Below, in pieces: positions 9,796 through 20,805 of a DNA stretch of 64,000 nucleotides. Numbering within the stretch: position 1 is the first letter of the stretch; the number at the start of each line of letters is the position of its first letter. The DNA is from Allantophomopsis cytisporea (Eukaryota > Ascomycota > Leotiomycetes > Phacidiales > Phacidiaceae): positions 1,178,001-1,242,000 of the forward strand of contig CP103021.1 in assembly GCA_024752435.1 (NCBI GenBank), in the 5' to 3' direction. The position numbers and the translations under genes are program-made. The notes beneath the pieces are model-generated. The model saw only the letters and a program-made list of their open reading frames with translations, was not told where the DNA came from and did not search any database.

Positions 9796-11087
9796 ATGGT
9801 AGCAGAAACAAAGCTCTACGATACCTTGGGCGTCAAGCCGGACGCTACTCAAGATGAAATAAAGAAGGCCTACAGGTATGTTCCTAACTCTTTGGAATTC
9901 TCTTTATGCTACGGATCTCATCGTTTGGGGAGACGTCTTTGAAAACTATCCTAGCAATAATTGGTGTAACGCTCATATGCTAACTAAACTTCTTTAGGAA
10001 ATCGGCTTTGAAATACCACCCAGACAAGAACAAAGATAATCCGGCTGCAGTAGAAAAGTTCAAGGACTGTTCTCAGGCATACGAACTTCTATCTGATCCC
10101 GAGAAACGCAAGACCTATGATCAATATGGCCTGGAATTCTTGCTCCGTGGCGGCCCACCACCACCAGAGCCTGGTGCTGGTGGTATGCCCGAAGGCTTCA
10201 CGAGCTTCGGAGGAATGCCAGGCGGCGGCGGGGGTGGTGGTGGTGGAAGAAGCTTCCATTTCACTACCTCTGGTGGACCAGGAGGAGGTGGTTTCAGCTT
10301 CAGTAACCCAGAGAGTATATTTGCCGAATTCCTCAGGGGACAGGGCGGAGGCATGGGAGGAGGGGGCATGGGAGGAGGCATGGGAGGTGATGATGCAGAT
10401 GATGTATTCTCTGCTTTCGGTGGTGGTATCCCTCGCGGTGGCAGGACTGGTAGCCAACGATTCACCAACGGCACTGGCCCTCGAAGGGAGACTACCCCAG
10501 AAGTGACAGTTGTGGAGAAACCATTAAAGCTTGGCTTGGAAGAAATGTTCAATGGATCTCATAAGAAGATGAAAGTTAAGAGGAAGGTCTTCGACCCGCA
10601 AACTGGCAAGAGAAGTACGGAAGACAAGATTTTGGAAATCGAGACAAAGCCGGGCATCAAGAAGGGTTCGAAGTACAAGTTCAAGGATGTTGGTGATCAA
10701 GAAGAAGGTGGTCAACAAGACATTCATTTCATTGTTGAAGAGGTAAGCTAATTCCTATGTTACTGGCAAAAGTATATGCTAACTTTATGATAGAAACCCC
10801 ATGCCTTGTACACGCGCGACAACGACGACATTGTCATGACACTCAACCTCGACCTCAAGGAAGCTTTGACAGGCTGGAAGAAAACGGTAACAACCATTGA
10901 CGGAAAGAACATTAATATCGAAAAGACTCAACCTACGCAACCTGGCAGCTCAGACTCGTATCCAGGTCTAGGAATGCCAATCTCCAAGCAGCCCGGTCAA
11001 AGAGGAAATTTTGTTGTCAAGTACAATGTCAAGTTCCCTACAAGTTTGACCGCAGACCAAAGAAAGAAGCTGAAGGAAATTTTGTAA
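9796..11087 (+). CDS. SIS1: DnaJ/Hsp40 co-chaperone, class B (Sis1/DNAJB1 type)
   Basis: Exons 9796-9875, 9998-10742 and 10794-11087 encode 372 residues. The J domain is at the N-terminus with the HPD motif at residues 34-36 (LKYHPDKNKDNP), which stimulates Hsp70 ATPase. A long Gly/Phe- and Gly/Met-rich segment follows (about residues 72-150). Two C-terminal substrate-binding beta domains then run from about 165 (TVVEKPLKLGLEEMFNG). There is no CxxCxGxG zinc-finger repeat, so it is class B like yeast Sis1 rather than class A like Ydj1. It probably acts in the cytosol and nucleus, delivering misfolded and nascent proteins to Hsp70. The first intron splits codon 27 within the J domain (KKAY-RKSAL). 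It is convergent with DRG1 downstream. Confidence 0.93.
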
Positions 11088-11442
11088 GGAGATAACTCTT
11101 AGGATAGGACTCTTCTGGTATTATGGCATGGTGATGATAAGATGAAGCATGAATGGGCGTAATAATTGGGAGTTTGGCGGGGTAGCATTGCTCTTTATGT
11201 GTAATAGATTTTTTTAGTTGGTTCAAACAAACCCATACTTTCAAGCTGTAGATATTTCTGCTTCTATTTCTGTTATCCCGAGTGCATCGACTATGTGCCT
11301 TTACGCCACCGCATTATTATATCGTACTTGTCGCCCTCCCTGGGCCAACCAGATTTATTGGAACACATAAATACAAGCGTAATCATTGCTAGAAATTATG
11401 TCGTAGAGATGGAACAATTTTGTTATTAATATACACTGAAAC
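11088..11442. other. Convergent 3' region between SIS1 and DRG1
   Basis: Contains the 3' UTRs of two convergent genes. No additional feature was recognised. Confidence 0.5.
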
Positions 11443-12757
11443 CTAGGCTCTGAAAGCACTGACGATACTGACAACATCCTCATCCGCAACAACATGACCC
11501 AAGCCCACTCTCTGTGGTACATGTTTAGCACTCGCTCCCCAAACAAGTGCATACTTAAAAGTATCCTTGAGTGTCCTATGAACTTGATCACAAACATCCT
11601 CAATGGTACTTTTATTCCTCACGATGAGCGCCTCACTGAAGTCTGGATCGGTACCCTGCCTCTTCGTATAGATCCGAATTAACTTGAGTTCCTGCCAACA
11701 TCTTTCGACCACATCGTCGATACCAAGATCGTCCTCACAACTCATCACCACAGTATTGTCTTCCCTTGCAAGTTTGTCAAGGAAATCCAACGATACGGAA
11801 TCGATCTTATTGTAGACATAGAGACACTTGATGTACTTGCGGTGGTCCTTCATAATAACATCGATGAAATCATCGACAGTAGCATTCTCATCTCGTACAA
11901 GGACTTCGCAGTTGAGCATCTTGTAGTCTCTAAGGATGTTGTAAAGCATCTTCTCGTCGAGATATTTCGGTGGGTTTTGAAATGTGATTTTCATGCCGCC
12001 TGCCTTCTTGGGCTTGAGATAAATGTTCCTGTTTGGTTAGCCTTGATATCGAAGTTATGGTGGAAGGTCTTACGGAGGTTCTCTATTAAGTCTGATTCCA
12101 ACGGCTTCTAATTCAGCTTCTAGTAGTGCTCTTTGTTCCGCCTTCTTTGTAGCATCCAGAATCATGAGAATCAAATCGCTTGTCTTCGCAGCTGAAATGA
12201 CTTGTCGTCCTCTTCCCTTACCCTCAGCAGCTCCCTCAATGATACCAGGTAAATCCAAGATTTGAATTTCAGCACCACCGTACTCAAGCACACCTGGAAT
12301 GGCAGTGAGAGTTGTGAACGAGTACGCTGCCACCTCGGACTTGGTCTTGGTGATTTTGGACAGGAAAGTGGATTTTCCTACGGATGGGAAACCAACAAGC
12401 GCTATTCGTGCATCTCCGCTCTTGCTTACATCAAAACCTGCCCCTCCACCGGAACCCGCTCCTGGGGCTGGCTCAAGAAGCTGAGCACGAAGTCGAGCAA
12501 GTTTCCTAATATTCCATCAGTTTACGTATCGTTGATTCTTCCATAATGGAACGTACCCTTTCAAAAGACCCAAATGATATTCTTGCAAGAGGTCAGTTGA
12601 TGTCACGTGAGTTACAGACACGAGAGTGCATACCTGTCGCTTTGTTCTCTATTGGACTGTCAGTTCTGATCGGCAGAAAAACATATCATGGAAACCTACT
12701 CTGGGTCCTTCTCATCTCATCCTCAATCTCCTTGATCTTCTCTGTAATGTTCACCAT
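11443..12757 (-). CDS. RBG1: Developmentally regulated GTP-binding protein DRG1 (Rbg1)
   Basis: Five exons on the minus strand: 12700-12757, 12634-12648, 12557-12581, 12074-12505 and 11443-12028, giving 371 residues, the usual DRG1 length. It starts MVNITEKIKEIEDEMRRTQ, KNKAT, EYHLGLLKGKLARLRAQLL, the conserved DRG helix-turn-helix. The GTPase motifs are GFPSVGKST (G1), DLPGIIEGA (G3) and NKID (G4). A TGS domain forms the C-terminus. DRG1 is a translation factor that binds ribosomes with its partner Tma46/DFRP1 and relieves stalled elongation. Exons 2 and 3 are micro-exons of 15 and 25 nt; both are required, because only with them is the family's N-terminal helix complete. The gene is divergent from CWC2 across about 320 nt. 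Confidence 0.95.
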
Positions 12758-13080
12758 CTTGGGCGGCTGTGATGGTCAAGCAGACCAAGCGTTGTCGAAG
12801 TTGTGTCTAGTTGAACCTAGAGTGGTACACAAAACAAGTGTTCTGACTTCTGGCCAGCCCGGTATATCTGAATGCTTTATAGTTTGTGGCGGCAAAATGG
12901 AGCGAATGCACATGAATCTCACAATTTGTTCTGCTCTCCCAGATACATGAATTCTAGCGGGGCTCCAAAACGAATTCTGCCACTAATCGCCGCCTTCGCG
13001 AACTTCTACCTCGAATCTCAGCCTTCTGACTTCATTTACATAGGTATCTTCGAAATATACCGAATTGCGCCTTCACAAAA
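12758..13080. promoter_or_regulatory. Divergent promoter region DRG1/CWC2
   Basis: 323 nt separate the start codons of two divergently transcribed conserved genes, so promoter elements for both must lie here. No specific binding site could be assigned. Confidence 0.5.
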
Positions 13081-14324
13081 ATGGCTGAAGTCGGAACATC
13101 AACACCGCCTACAATGGCTCACTTAGATGGCGAGACCACCGAAGCTTCGAACGCGCTCACTACGACATCACAAGAAGTTACACAGGCTCCAGAGCGGAAA
13201 GTCAAGAAGATCATTCGCAAGAAGCGTCGTCCAGCGCGCCCTCAACAAGATCCCTCGACGATGAAATCTGAACCTCCACCACAGACTGGTACCATTTTCA
13301 ATATTTGGTACAACAAGTGGTCTGGTGGCGATCGCGAAGACAAGTACCTTTCTCAGCGCGCTGCAGATGGTCGTTGTAATATTGCGAAAGACAGTGGATA
13401 TACGAAAGCAGACAAAGTAGTTGGATCGTACTTTTGTCTTTTCTTTGCAAGAGGACTTTGCCCCAAGGGTCAGGAATGTGAATATCTTCATAGACTTCCA
13501 GGGATTCACGATCAGTTCAACCCAAATGTGGACGTATTTGGGCGTGATAAGCATTCAGATTATAGAGATGATATGGGTGGCACTGGAAGCTTTCTGAGAC
13601 AGAACCGCACGATTTATGTGGGAAGGATACATGCCAGTGACGATATCGAGGAGATTGTGGCTAGGCATTTTGCGGAATGGGGTCAGATTGAGAGAAGTAT
13701 GTCCCCCAGAGTCTTGTTCACTATGAAAGTATCAATGTTAACGATATCTCCACAGTTCGTGTTCTCAATACTCGTGGTGTGGCATTCATCACCTACTCCA
13801 ACGAACAGAATGCTCAGTTTGCCAAGGAAGCTATGGCCCATCAGTCTCTCGATCACAACGAAATTCTCAACGTTCGCTGGGCGACAGCTGACCCAAATCC
13901 AATGGCCCAGGCTCGCGAAGCCCGCCTGATCGAAGAACAAGCAGCCGAAGCTATTCGCCGGGCATTACCCGCAGAGTTCGTAGCGGAGATCGAAGGCAGA
14001 GACCCAGAGGCCAGAAAGAGGAAGAAAATCGAAGGAGGTTTTGGGCTGGAAGGCTACGATGCTCCAGATAATGTATATTTTGCCAGAGGGAAGAATGCCG
14101 TTAACCCAGTGGGCAGACAGGGCTTGGAACTAGAGGATGAGCAAAGACTGATGCTGGAAGCGCCTCAAGAGGAGCAATATCAAGAACCAGCGCAGCCAGA
14201 GGGAGGCATTTTTGGAAGTAGCACTTTGGCGGCATTGCAGAGTGCGCAAGGCGCCATTGTGACAACAAAGAAGGAGTCAGCACCTTCAGGGCCTTTGGTT
14301 GCATATGATAGCGATAGCGATTAA
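13081..14324 (+). CDS. CWC2: Pre-mRNA splicing factor Cwc2 (RBM22-like, CCCH zinc finger plus RRM)
   Basis: Exons 13081-13696 and 13756-14324 encode 394 residues. After a basic low-complexity start come the Torus segment (GTIFNIWYNKWSGGDRED), a CCCH zinc finger with spacing C-x8-C-x5-C-x3-H (FCLFFARGLCPKGQECEYLH, about 116-138), and an RRM from TIYVGRI to RWATADPNP. Cwc2 belongs to the Prp19 (NineTeen) complex and contacts U6 snRNA and the intron in the active spliceosome. The single 59-nt intron lies inside the RRM between GQIER and IRVLNTRGVAF, and the join restores the RNP1 strand. The C-terminus is charged and ends YDSDSD. It is convergent with SPO12. Confidence 0.94.
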
Positions 14325-14894
14325 GATTAAGATGCATTGGGTAAATGGGAGTTAGGAGTTTGCAAAAGTGGCATAGTATCATGGATTAGTGTAGCGGGAA
14401 GCTGTAATCGAAGTCCCTGAATTCTGAAGATTCAAGTAGAACAAATGAAATGCCAATAGAGTATGTCTACCGATCTACAATAATTCAACAAAAAGGCATT
14501 GAGCGGTCGAGTCAAGCACAGAATACTGTGGTTAATCACTCCGGGCTGAGATCAAAGTGAAGTAATGTGTTCATTGATTGCCTGTGTCCAATCGAATATC
14601 ACACCCTGGTAAAGAGATCTTGCCTATGTAACGGCCACACACTAACGCCCTGTCCTCCAGTCGCACCCTGTCCCTAACTACCGAGAGACGGAGTCTCAAA
14701 AGAAAACTATAAAGAAATAAAAGATGTGTACAGTACAGGCAAACAATGTAGAAGCTCCATGAGAAGCCGTAGAAGTAAAGCCCAGTCAAGTATCCGTGTT
14801 CATTCCAGTGTAGTAGATACCATTCCCACCCCAACGCCGTCATTTCGTTAATTGGTTTATCCCAACACAGTAGTGAGATGAAGCCACGCAGTGC
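14325..14894. other. Convergent 3' region between CWC2 and SPO12
   Basis: About 570 nt with the 3' UTRs of both genes. Short frames on the minus strand have no recognisable domain and are not called. Confidence 0.5.
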
Positions 14895-15368
14895 TTAAGC
14901 ATCGAGAGGCTTGCCGACGGTGGAACCGGGAGCGGCCTTCTTCTCGCCGAAGAGACCAAGGTTCTTGCTCTGGGTCTTTGCGAAGAGGGATTGTGGCTTG
15001 GCCCTGGGAAGTCGTTAGTTATACTCATTGAGATCACCGATGTATTTATTTTCCGGAGTAAGGAAAGGGAAATGTAGAGTAGAAGTTGTACTTACTTTCC
15101 GAACTGCTTGCTCTTGTAGGCACTGAGCTTAGCAGTGCAAGGGCTCATGATGGTGTCGGATGGAGAAACGTATTTCTGGTCACCGCTGTCGATGATATTA
15201 GCAACCTGTTAGGGAAAATTGGGCATACAAAACGTACGATTGCTCATCAAGCTTGTTCTGCAAGACTTGGCGATGGTATTCCATGCTCTTAATGTCTCCG
15301 TTGTTGGAGTGCTGCTGAGGAGCAGATGCGTTGACGTCGCGGCTGGCGAGAACGTTGGTAGCAGACAT
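14895..15368 (-). CDS. SPO12: Spo12-family mitotic-exit protein
   Basis: Three exons (15238-15368, 15096-15185, 14895-15003) encode 109 residues. The diagnostic Spo12 core YVSPSDTIMSPCTAKLSAYK lies in exon 2, followed by SKQFGKAKPQSLFAKTQSK. Spo12 proteins are small nuclear and nucleolar regulators of mitotic exit (the FEAR pathway in yeast), phosphorylated on the conserved SP sites. Intron 1 has a competing acceptor (CTAACAG) 20 nt before the one used (GACAG). Only the second keeps the frame through the Spo12 motif, with the branch site GCTAATA just before it. The gene is too short and split to stand out as an open frame; the motif is what supports it. Confidence 0.88.
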
Positions 15369-16287
15369 CTTGTTGGATTTGTAGATGTTTCTTTCGACTG
15401 TTGAAGATGTAGAGAGCTTTGGAAGATGTAGGTTGGTAATTGGAAAGATCTTTTACTTTTGGAATGGAGGAGGAAGTTTGATGTGGTGTTGGATGGTGGT
15501 TTCGATATGGAAGTAGGGACTTTTTAATGGCTTTAGACGAGTCCTGGAGTCAATAGTAATCCGTTGACGCAGCAACCAAATTTTAGCAGGCACGTACCGC
15601 CAAGCGACGAATGAGGTCAGTCCACCAAGGGTCCTACGAAATGATTCAGAATTTGTAATGTTGATCGCTTTGATGTCACTCCTCACTGTCTACAATACTC
15701 ACGATTCACTTGACTTTATCGAGACAAGACAAATTCGGTTTCGCTTTATTATTGGTAGATAAGCACTTGGTCGCCCAGAACTCCTACATGGATCACTCGA
15801 ATTCAAGCATTGCAAACAAATTATGAGCGTCCCAGGTTACGACCACTGTCCTCATCCTAAAAGTGTCAATCTAGCTGTGTGGCTCTGAATCATAATATTG
15901 CCTTTCAAGATCGAGATCAAAGTCAAGCTATTGTTTTATATATCTTAGATGATCTCATATTTATAGTGGGACGTTTTATGTGAGGCTCTTTGTCCATAGA
16001 AGACTTCGTAAACATAAGCGCTATTAAAAATCAAATAGCAGCTCGATCGGCGGAAGTTCTCTACATTATAGTCAGACTGGAAAGAATCAAGCACAAGTCA
16101 ATATCAGGATTCCAGAAGGCTGTTAAAGAAAGGCGTCATATTCTCGATAGATTTGAAACATAGGTTGCCCTGTTATGGGGCCCATGTCTAGTTAACCTCC
16201 AACGCCAATTCAATGCCAGAGAACTCCAGTGTCAACCAATTTGAACCCGGAGCAAAAAGGATATACCAGAACCAAGAAAAAAGAAGA
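15369..16287. other. Region between SPO12 promoter and LSG1 3' end
   Basis: The first about 350 nt upstream of SPO12 should hold its promoter and 5' UTR. The rest is AT-rich and gene-free, ending in the LSG1 3' UTR. Nothing else was recognised. Confidence 0.5.
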
Positions 16288-18358
16288 CTACAACACTTGT
16301 CCATCGGCAAAATAGTCAGCTCTGCGCTTGCCATTACCCTTGACACCACCCTTGAAGTGCTTCTTGCTGGTCATCAATTTCACGTCCTTTGGATCAATGT
16401 CCTTCTCCATAGCAATCAAAGTTCTCTGCTTTCGGCCACTGAGTTGTTTCCCAGAAGCAGTTCCTTGGGCTGAGTACTTGTGCTGGAATGGCATTCTCAG
16501 ATGCGCGGTGCTTCCCTGGCCCTGCTTGAAGTAGTCGCCATCAAGCTTGGTAGACTTGGCACCTTGTGGAAGCTGGACAGCATCAGACTCTGCGACTGAA
16601 GCATCATCGCCTTGAAGAGAAGAATCGTGCATGGCGGCGAGAGCCAGACGACGCTTCTCTGGAAGATGTCCCTCATCATAAAGCTCACGGTTGAATTCAA
16701 GAGGGTCATAGTCTCCTGGTGGTGGGGCGCAGAAAAGGAGCTTGCCATTGACATAGTCCTTCAAGATGAAACGAGCAGCTCGGGACTCATCAGGTTGACC
16801 TTGACCAGTTCTTGTGAAGCCACGAGCCTTTGCGTATGCCCAAAGCAACTCCTCTCCAGTTGGAGTGCCGGTTCCACCCTCCTCGAGAGGGCGAGTTACA
16901 ATCTTCAAACCATAGACGGCCTCCAAGAAAGCTTGTGGAATACGCTTAGCGACAAGTCCAGCGGGTCCAGTATACTCTCTCAATTGATCAATTGGGAGGA
17001 TACCGTTACACACGAGATCAGCCTTCGTCGTGGTGAAGTTTGGGAAGACAAGACCTGGACAATCACAGAGAACGACCTTATCACTCAAGTGAATAGTTTG
17101 GAAGTGTTTCGTCTTTCCAGGAGTAGATGAAACAGACACTTTCTTAGCTCCAATGAGTGCGTTGATTGTAGAGGACTTTCCGACGTTGGGGTACCCGACG
17201 AGACCAATCTGGGTCTTTCGTACTTTACCGTCTTCAGAAGCTGATATTTGTCAGTGAACAGTCTTGACGATGTCAAAAGGATCTCAGACTACATACCTTG
17301 GTTGTCGGGTGCATGCTCTAAAAAGAGGGCCTCCAACTCATCAACAGTCAAAATTCGGACCTTCTCATCCTCCTCTTCCTGCTCGGTCGGCTCAGCCTCT
17401 TCCTTCTTCTTGTCCTCAAGCGCAATACGCTCAGTCTCTTTTGCCAAAGTAGCTGCACTGCTTTCGGCATCGGCTTCGGACTCATTCCCAGAAGCCTCGT
17501 CATCTTCAAGAGCTCTAGCCTCGTTCATCTCCTTTGCCAAGTTTGCAGAGAAGAACTTGTATGCAATTCCGGCTTCCTCAAAATGCTTCGACCAAGCCTT
17601 GCGCTGCTCCAAGGTCATCATATCAGCCTTGTTGACGAGTAACAAGTTTTTCTTGCGGGGATCCACATCAGTGACATAGTTTTCCAAATCTTCTGATCGG
17701 AACAGGAGAGGGTTTCGTGCATCGACAATTTGGACAACCAAGTCAGATCGCTCAATAACTCTCCAAAGTTGCCTCCAAACCTCCAAGTTACGCTCAAATG
17801 GTGTCATAAGTAGATCGTTGTTCTCCTGTAGCTCAGCCAACCCTCTGCGCCATTCTAACAGACTATCACGTTCTGCACGATCGAGTTCCGCTGGTGTAGT
17901 GGTCGAGTCCCATTTAGGTCTTCTGGGAACTGTCAATCTATCTTTGTGTGCCTTTTGCTTGCCGACCGCGGCTCTTTCTTCTGCTGATGACAAAAGATAT
18001 GGGTTCTTTTGATCGGTGTGGATAATCTTCACATTGCTCATCTTTTCAGCAGTGAAATCAGTTCCAGCCAACTCTGCTGTGGACAAAAATTCGTCAAGAG
18101 CTGCTTGTTCCGTAACAGATCTCATTTTCACCCATGATGCCTCTTCTCTTTCATTTGTGACGTACTGTTAACAAAATATTAGCCCTAGAAATAAGATCAC
18201 AGAATGAAGATACTTACAGTTTCTCCTGTCGCATGGTTGATACGATGAATTCCTCCGCTGGTAACCTTTCTTCTGTCCGCTCCCTTTCCCTTTCCGAATC
18301 TGTTGTTCATCAAGGCATTTCCAAGACCAACGGCATTTTTTGACTTTGCTAAAACCAT
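16288..18358 (-). CDS. LSG1: Large-subunit GTPase 1 (Lsg1), 60S ribosome maturation
   Basis: Exons 18218-18358, 17297-18164 and 16288-17240 encode 653 residues. It is a circularly permuted GTPase: the G4 motif NKAD (about residue 225, LLLVNKADMM) precedes G1 GYPNVGKSS (about 353) and G3 DCPGL. Lsg1 works in the cytoplasm on late pre-60S particles, where its GTPase releases the export adaptor Nmd3. The start MVLAKSKNAVGLGNALMNN matches the conserved family N-terminus; an upstream in-frame ATG at 18406 would add 16 residues without similarity. An acidic insert (about 265-325, rich in Glu/Asp/Ala) separates G4 from G1. The C-terminus is basic (KGGVKGNGKRRADY). It is divergent from LTV1. Confidence 0.95.
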
Positions 18359-18773
18359 TTTTGCGATTCGGTGATATGCTTCAAATTCTCGAACGTTGTA
18401 CGACAACGCAGTAAATGGACCGTATAGTGGTCGGTCGTGATTTGTATCCTTTGCGAGTGCGTTGCAAAGGTATCAAGATTGATGATCTTGATGTGTATAA
18501 CAAGAAGGGTATCTGGTGTGGATTAGATGAGGCAAAAACGTCAGTCTTCAGCGGGCACTTTTTCCGCGCCCCACTAAACTTTTTGTCAGCCCGTGGTCCG
18601 CAGCCTCGCTCTGTGGAATAAATTTCCAACGCCAATCTAAGGTAAGGCAATATCACTCGTGATAATATCGAACTCGATATTTTGTGCAAATACGTACCCT
18701 TTGTACGACAACAGCAATACCCAGTACCTTCTTCAACTGGACCGCGCTCTCTTACACAGTAACAGAAGTCAAT
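18359..18773. promoter_or_regulatory. Divergent promoter region LSG1/LTV1
   Basis: 415 nt between the start codons of two ribosome-assembly genes transcribed away from each other. It includes one GATGAG hexamer (18526-18531, core of the yeast PAC element) and one GGTAAGG at about 18641. Neither is strong evidence alone. Shared control is inferred from the arrangement. Confidence 0.5.
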
Positions 18774-20036
18774 ATGGCTCGCAAAGGATGGATGTAAGGA
18801 AATTGCGATTTCTTCCAAAAATTGTAAAATATTGTACTAACCGCACCTGATAGTGATCGCAAGACAGCAAGTCATTTCCAACTCGTTCACAGACCCCAGA
18901 ACGATCCTCTCATCCACGATGCTTCCGCTTCCTCCATGGTCCTGAACCCAACTCAGCTACCGAACTCCAATAAAGTAAAGAAGCTTAACGATTTGAAATC
19001 CGAATTGGGCTCCGAAGCCAACCTGAGAGACAACGAAGGAGAGGCTGCAAACCATGGCATTTACTATGATGATACCGAGTATGATTACATGCAACACATG
19101 CGTGAGATTGGGCAGGGATCTGGAGATGCATACTTCGTTGAGGCACCATCGAAGGAGAAGAAGGGAAAGAATAAGCAGTCATTGGAGGATGCATTAAAGG
19201 GCGTGAAATTGGATGATGAGATCTTACCATCTAAGAATCTCCGACATGAAACCTATCAAGCGCAACAAAACATTCCCGATGCTCTTGCCGGTTTCCAGCC
19301 AGATATGGACCCAAGACTGAGAGAGGTCTTGGAGGCCTTGGAGGATGAAGCCTATGTCGACGACTCCGATGAAATTTTCGGTGATCTCACCAAAGATGGC
19401 GAGGAAGTAGACGAATATGATTTCGATGAGGCGCAGTGGGATGAGGATGACGAAGAAGGCTGGGAGTCAGATGCTACTGCTAAGCCTGCCAAAGAGTACA
19501 AGGATGCACCAGTACCTGATTTGGTTGATATGTCTCGAGATGATGGCGAGGATCACGGGGATGGTGACTGGATGGCGAATTTCAGCAAATTCAAGAAGGA
19601 TCAGAAGAAAGCTCCGGTCGCACCATCACAATCGGATCTCCAATCGTCCATGATGACAACGACTACCAATGGCGGTCGTCGCAAGAAGCGTAAGGGTGCT
19701 CTGACCAACCCTTCCAACTACTCAATGACTTCTAGCTCCATGTTCCGTACTGAAGGTCTTACGGATCTTGATGCTCGATTTGATGTCATCGAGGAGCAAT
19801 ATAACGAGGATTTCGACGATATGGCCTCCATGTCTGCCGCTTCCAGCGTCTCTAGTGTTCAGGGACCAATCCGTGGTGACTTTGACAGCATTATGGATGA
19901 TTTCCTTGGCGATTACTCCATGAGCGGCAAGAAGCATGTCAAGAAAGGAAAATACCAAAGCGGAATGGAGCAACTGGATGAGGTCAGAAGAGGTCTCGGT
20001 CCAGCAATTGTTCGCAAACCGAAGTCCAAAGCCTAA
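18774..20036 (+). CDS. LTV1: Ltv1, 40S ribosomal subunit assembly/export factor
   Basis: Exon 1 is only 20 nt (18774-18793, MARKGW plus two bases). A 60-nt intron then leads to exon 2 (18854-20036), giving 400 residues. The spliced N-terminus MARKGWIDRKTASHFQLVHR followed by PQNDPLIHD is the Ltv1 signature, and it is lost if the first ATG of the long open frame (18936) is used instead. The body is very acidic (for example DEAQWDEDDEEGWESD) with a basic C-terminus. Ltv1 binds the pre-40S head near uS3 and leaves after casein-kinase phosphorylation. LSG1, divergent from it, acts at the equivalent stage of the 60S subunit. Confidence 0.94.
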
Positions 20037-20805
20037 GACTCATTAGGTCTCAAGTTTGTGGTTGCGGCGTTTTTGTTAGGGATTATATCACGGAGTTGGA
20101 TGGTATGGAAAATAATTGGATGTATCGGATTTGTCGCATAGCAAAAGGAGTTCGCTATAGATCATACAAGAATAAAACTTCTTTACCTATCTACCTTAAG
20201 AATCGATGGTAATTCACACAAATAAAGTACGCATTGCTTAATCATTGGGATATTGTGACTTAATATTGAATCTTATTTATTGGCAAATAAGTAGGCTTGT
20301 CAACTACAGAGATTAGTCTCAGAGATTTCCGTTCTAAGTGTTTAGAAACTATTTATTATATACTTTTTATTACTACGATTATCATTAGTACAGATGTGTT
20401 GATGGCCGTTTCAAACTGAACTAAATCTGTTGATATCAAGAACTGTGCCGCTCTTAATAAACAAATGGCACTCAAAATTGACATGATGGTTTGTCATGAA
20501 TGATTTGGGTGAAGCCTTCTCAGCATTCCAGAATAGATATCTACTTACTCAGATCGGTAAACGATGTGTGGCTGCTTGCCTTGGTGCCTGAATGCGGGTG
20601 ATTTTATGTGGCTGAGATTTAAGGTTTCAATTGTGGCTTGAGCTCAGAATCAAAGACAATGAATGCGACTTCATTGTCGCGATAGTAGATATTGTGAGTT
20701 GCTGTGAGACCCCACGCTGATCACATCGGCTTATCTATGAACATAACTACACCATTTTCTTCTCCTCTGCCTCATAGTCTCTCCACATGAAGTCATTCAC
20801 GAGAT
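20037..20805. other. Region between LTV1 and SAC3
   Basis: The LTV1 3' UTR lies on the left, with an AATAAA at 20171. AT-rich sequence follows, then the SAC3 promoter on the right. No gene was recognised. Confidence 0.5.
20171..20176 (+). terminator. Candidate polyadenylation signal AATAAA for LTV1
   Basis: An AATAAA hexamer 135 nt after the LTV1 stop codon, in AT-rich sequence. A second occurs near 20219. Fungal polyadenylation signals are degenerate, so this is only suggestive. Confidence 0.35.

Noticed and set aside
10089..10552. Two long antisense frames across the Gly-rich region of the DnaJ gene
   Set aside because: They arise from Gly codons read backwards as Pro/Ala/Ser; no independent support.
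18526..18531. PAC element (GATGAG) controlling LSG1/LTV1
   Set aside because: A single hexamer in 415 nt is expected by chance; no accompanying RRPE-like motif was found.
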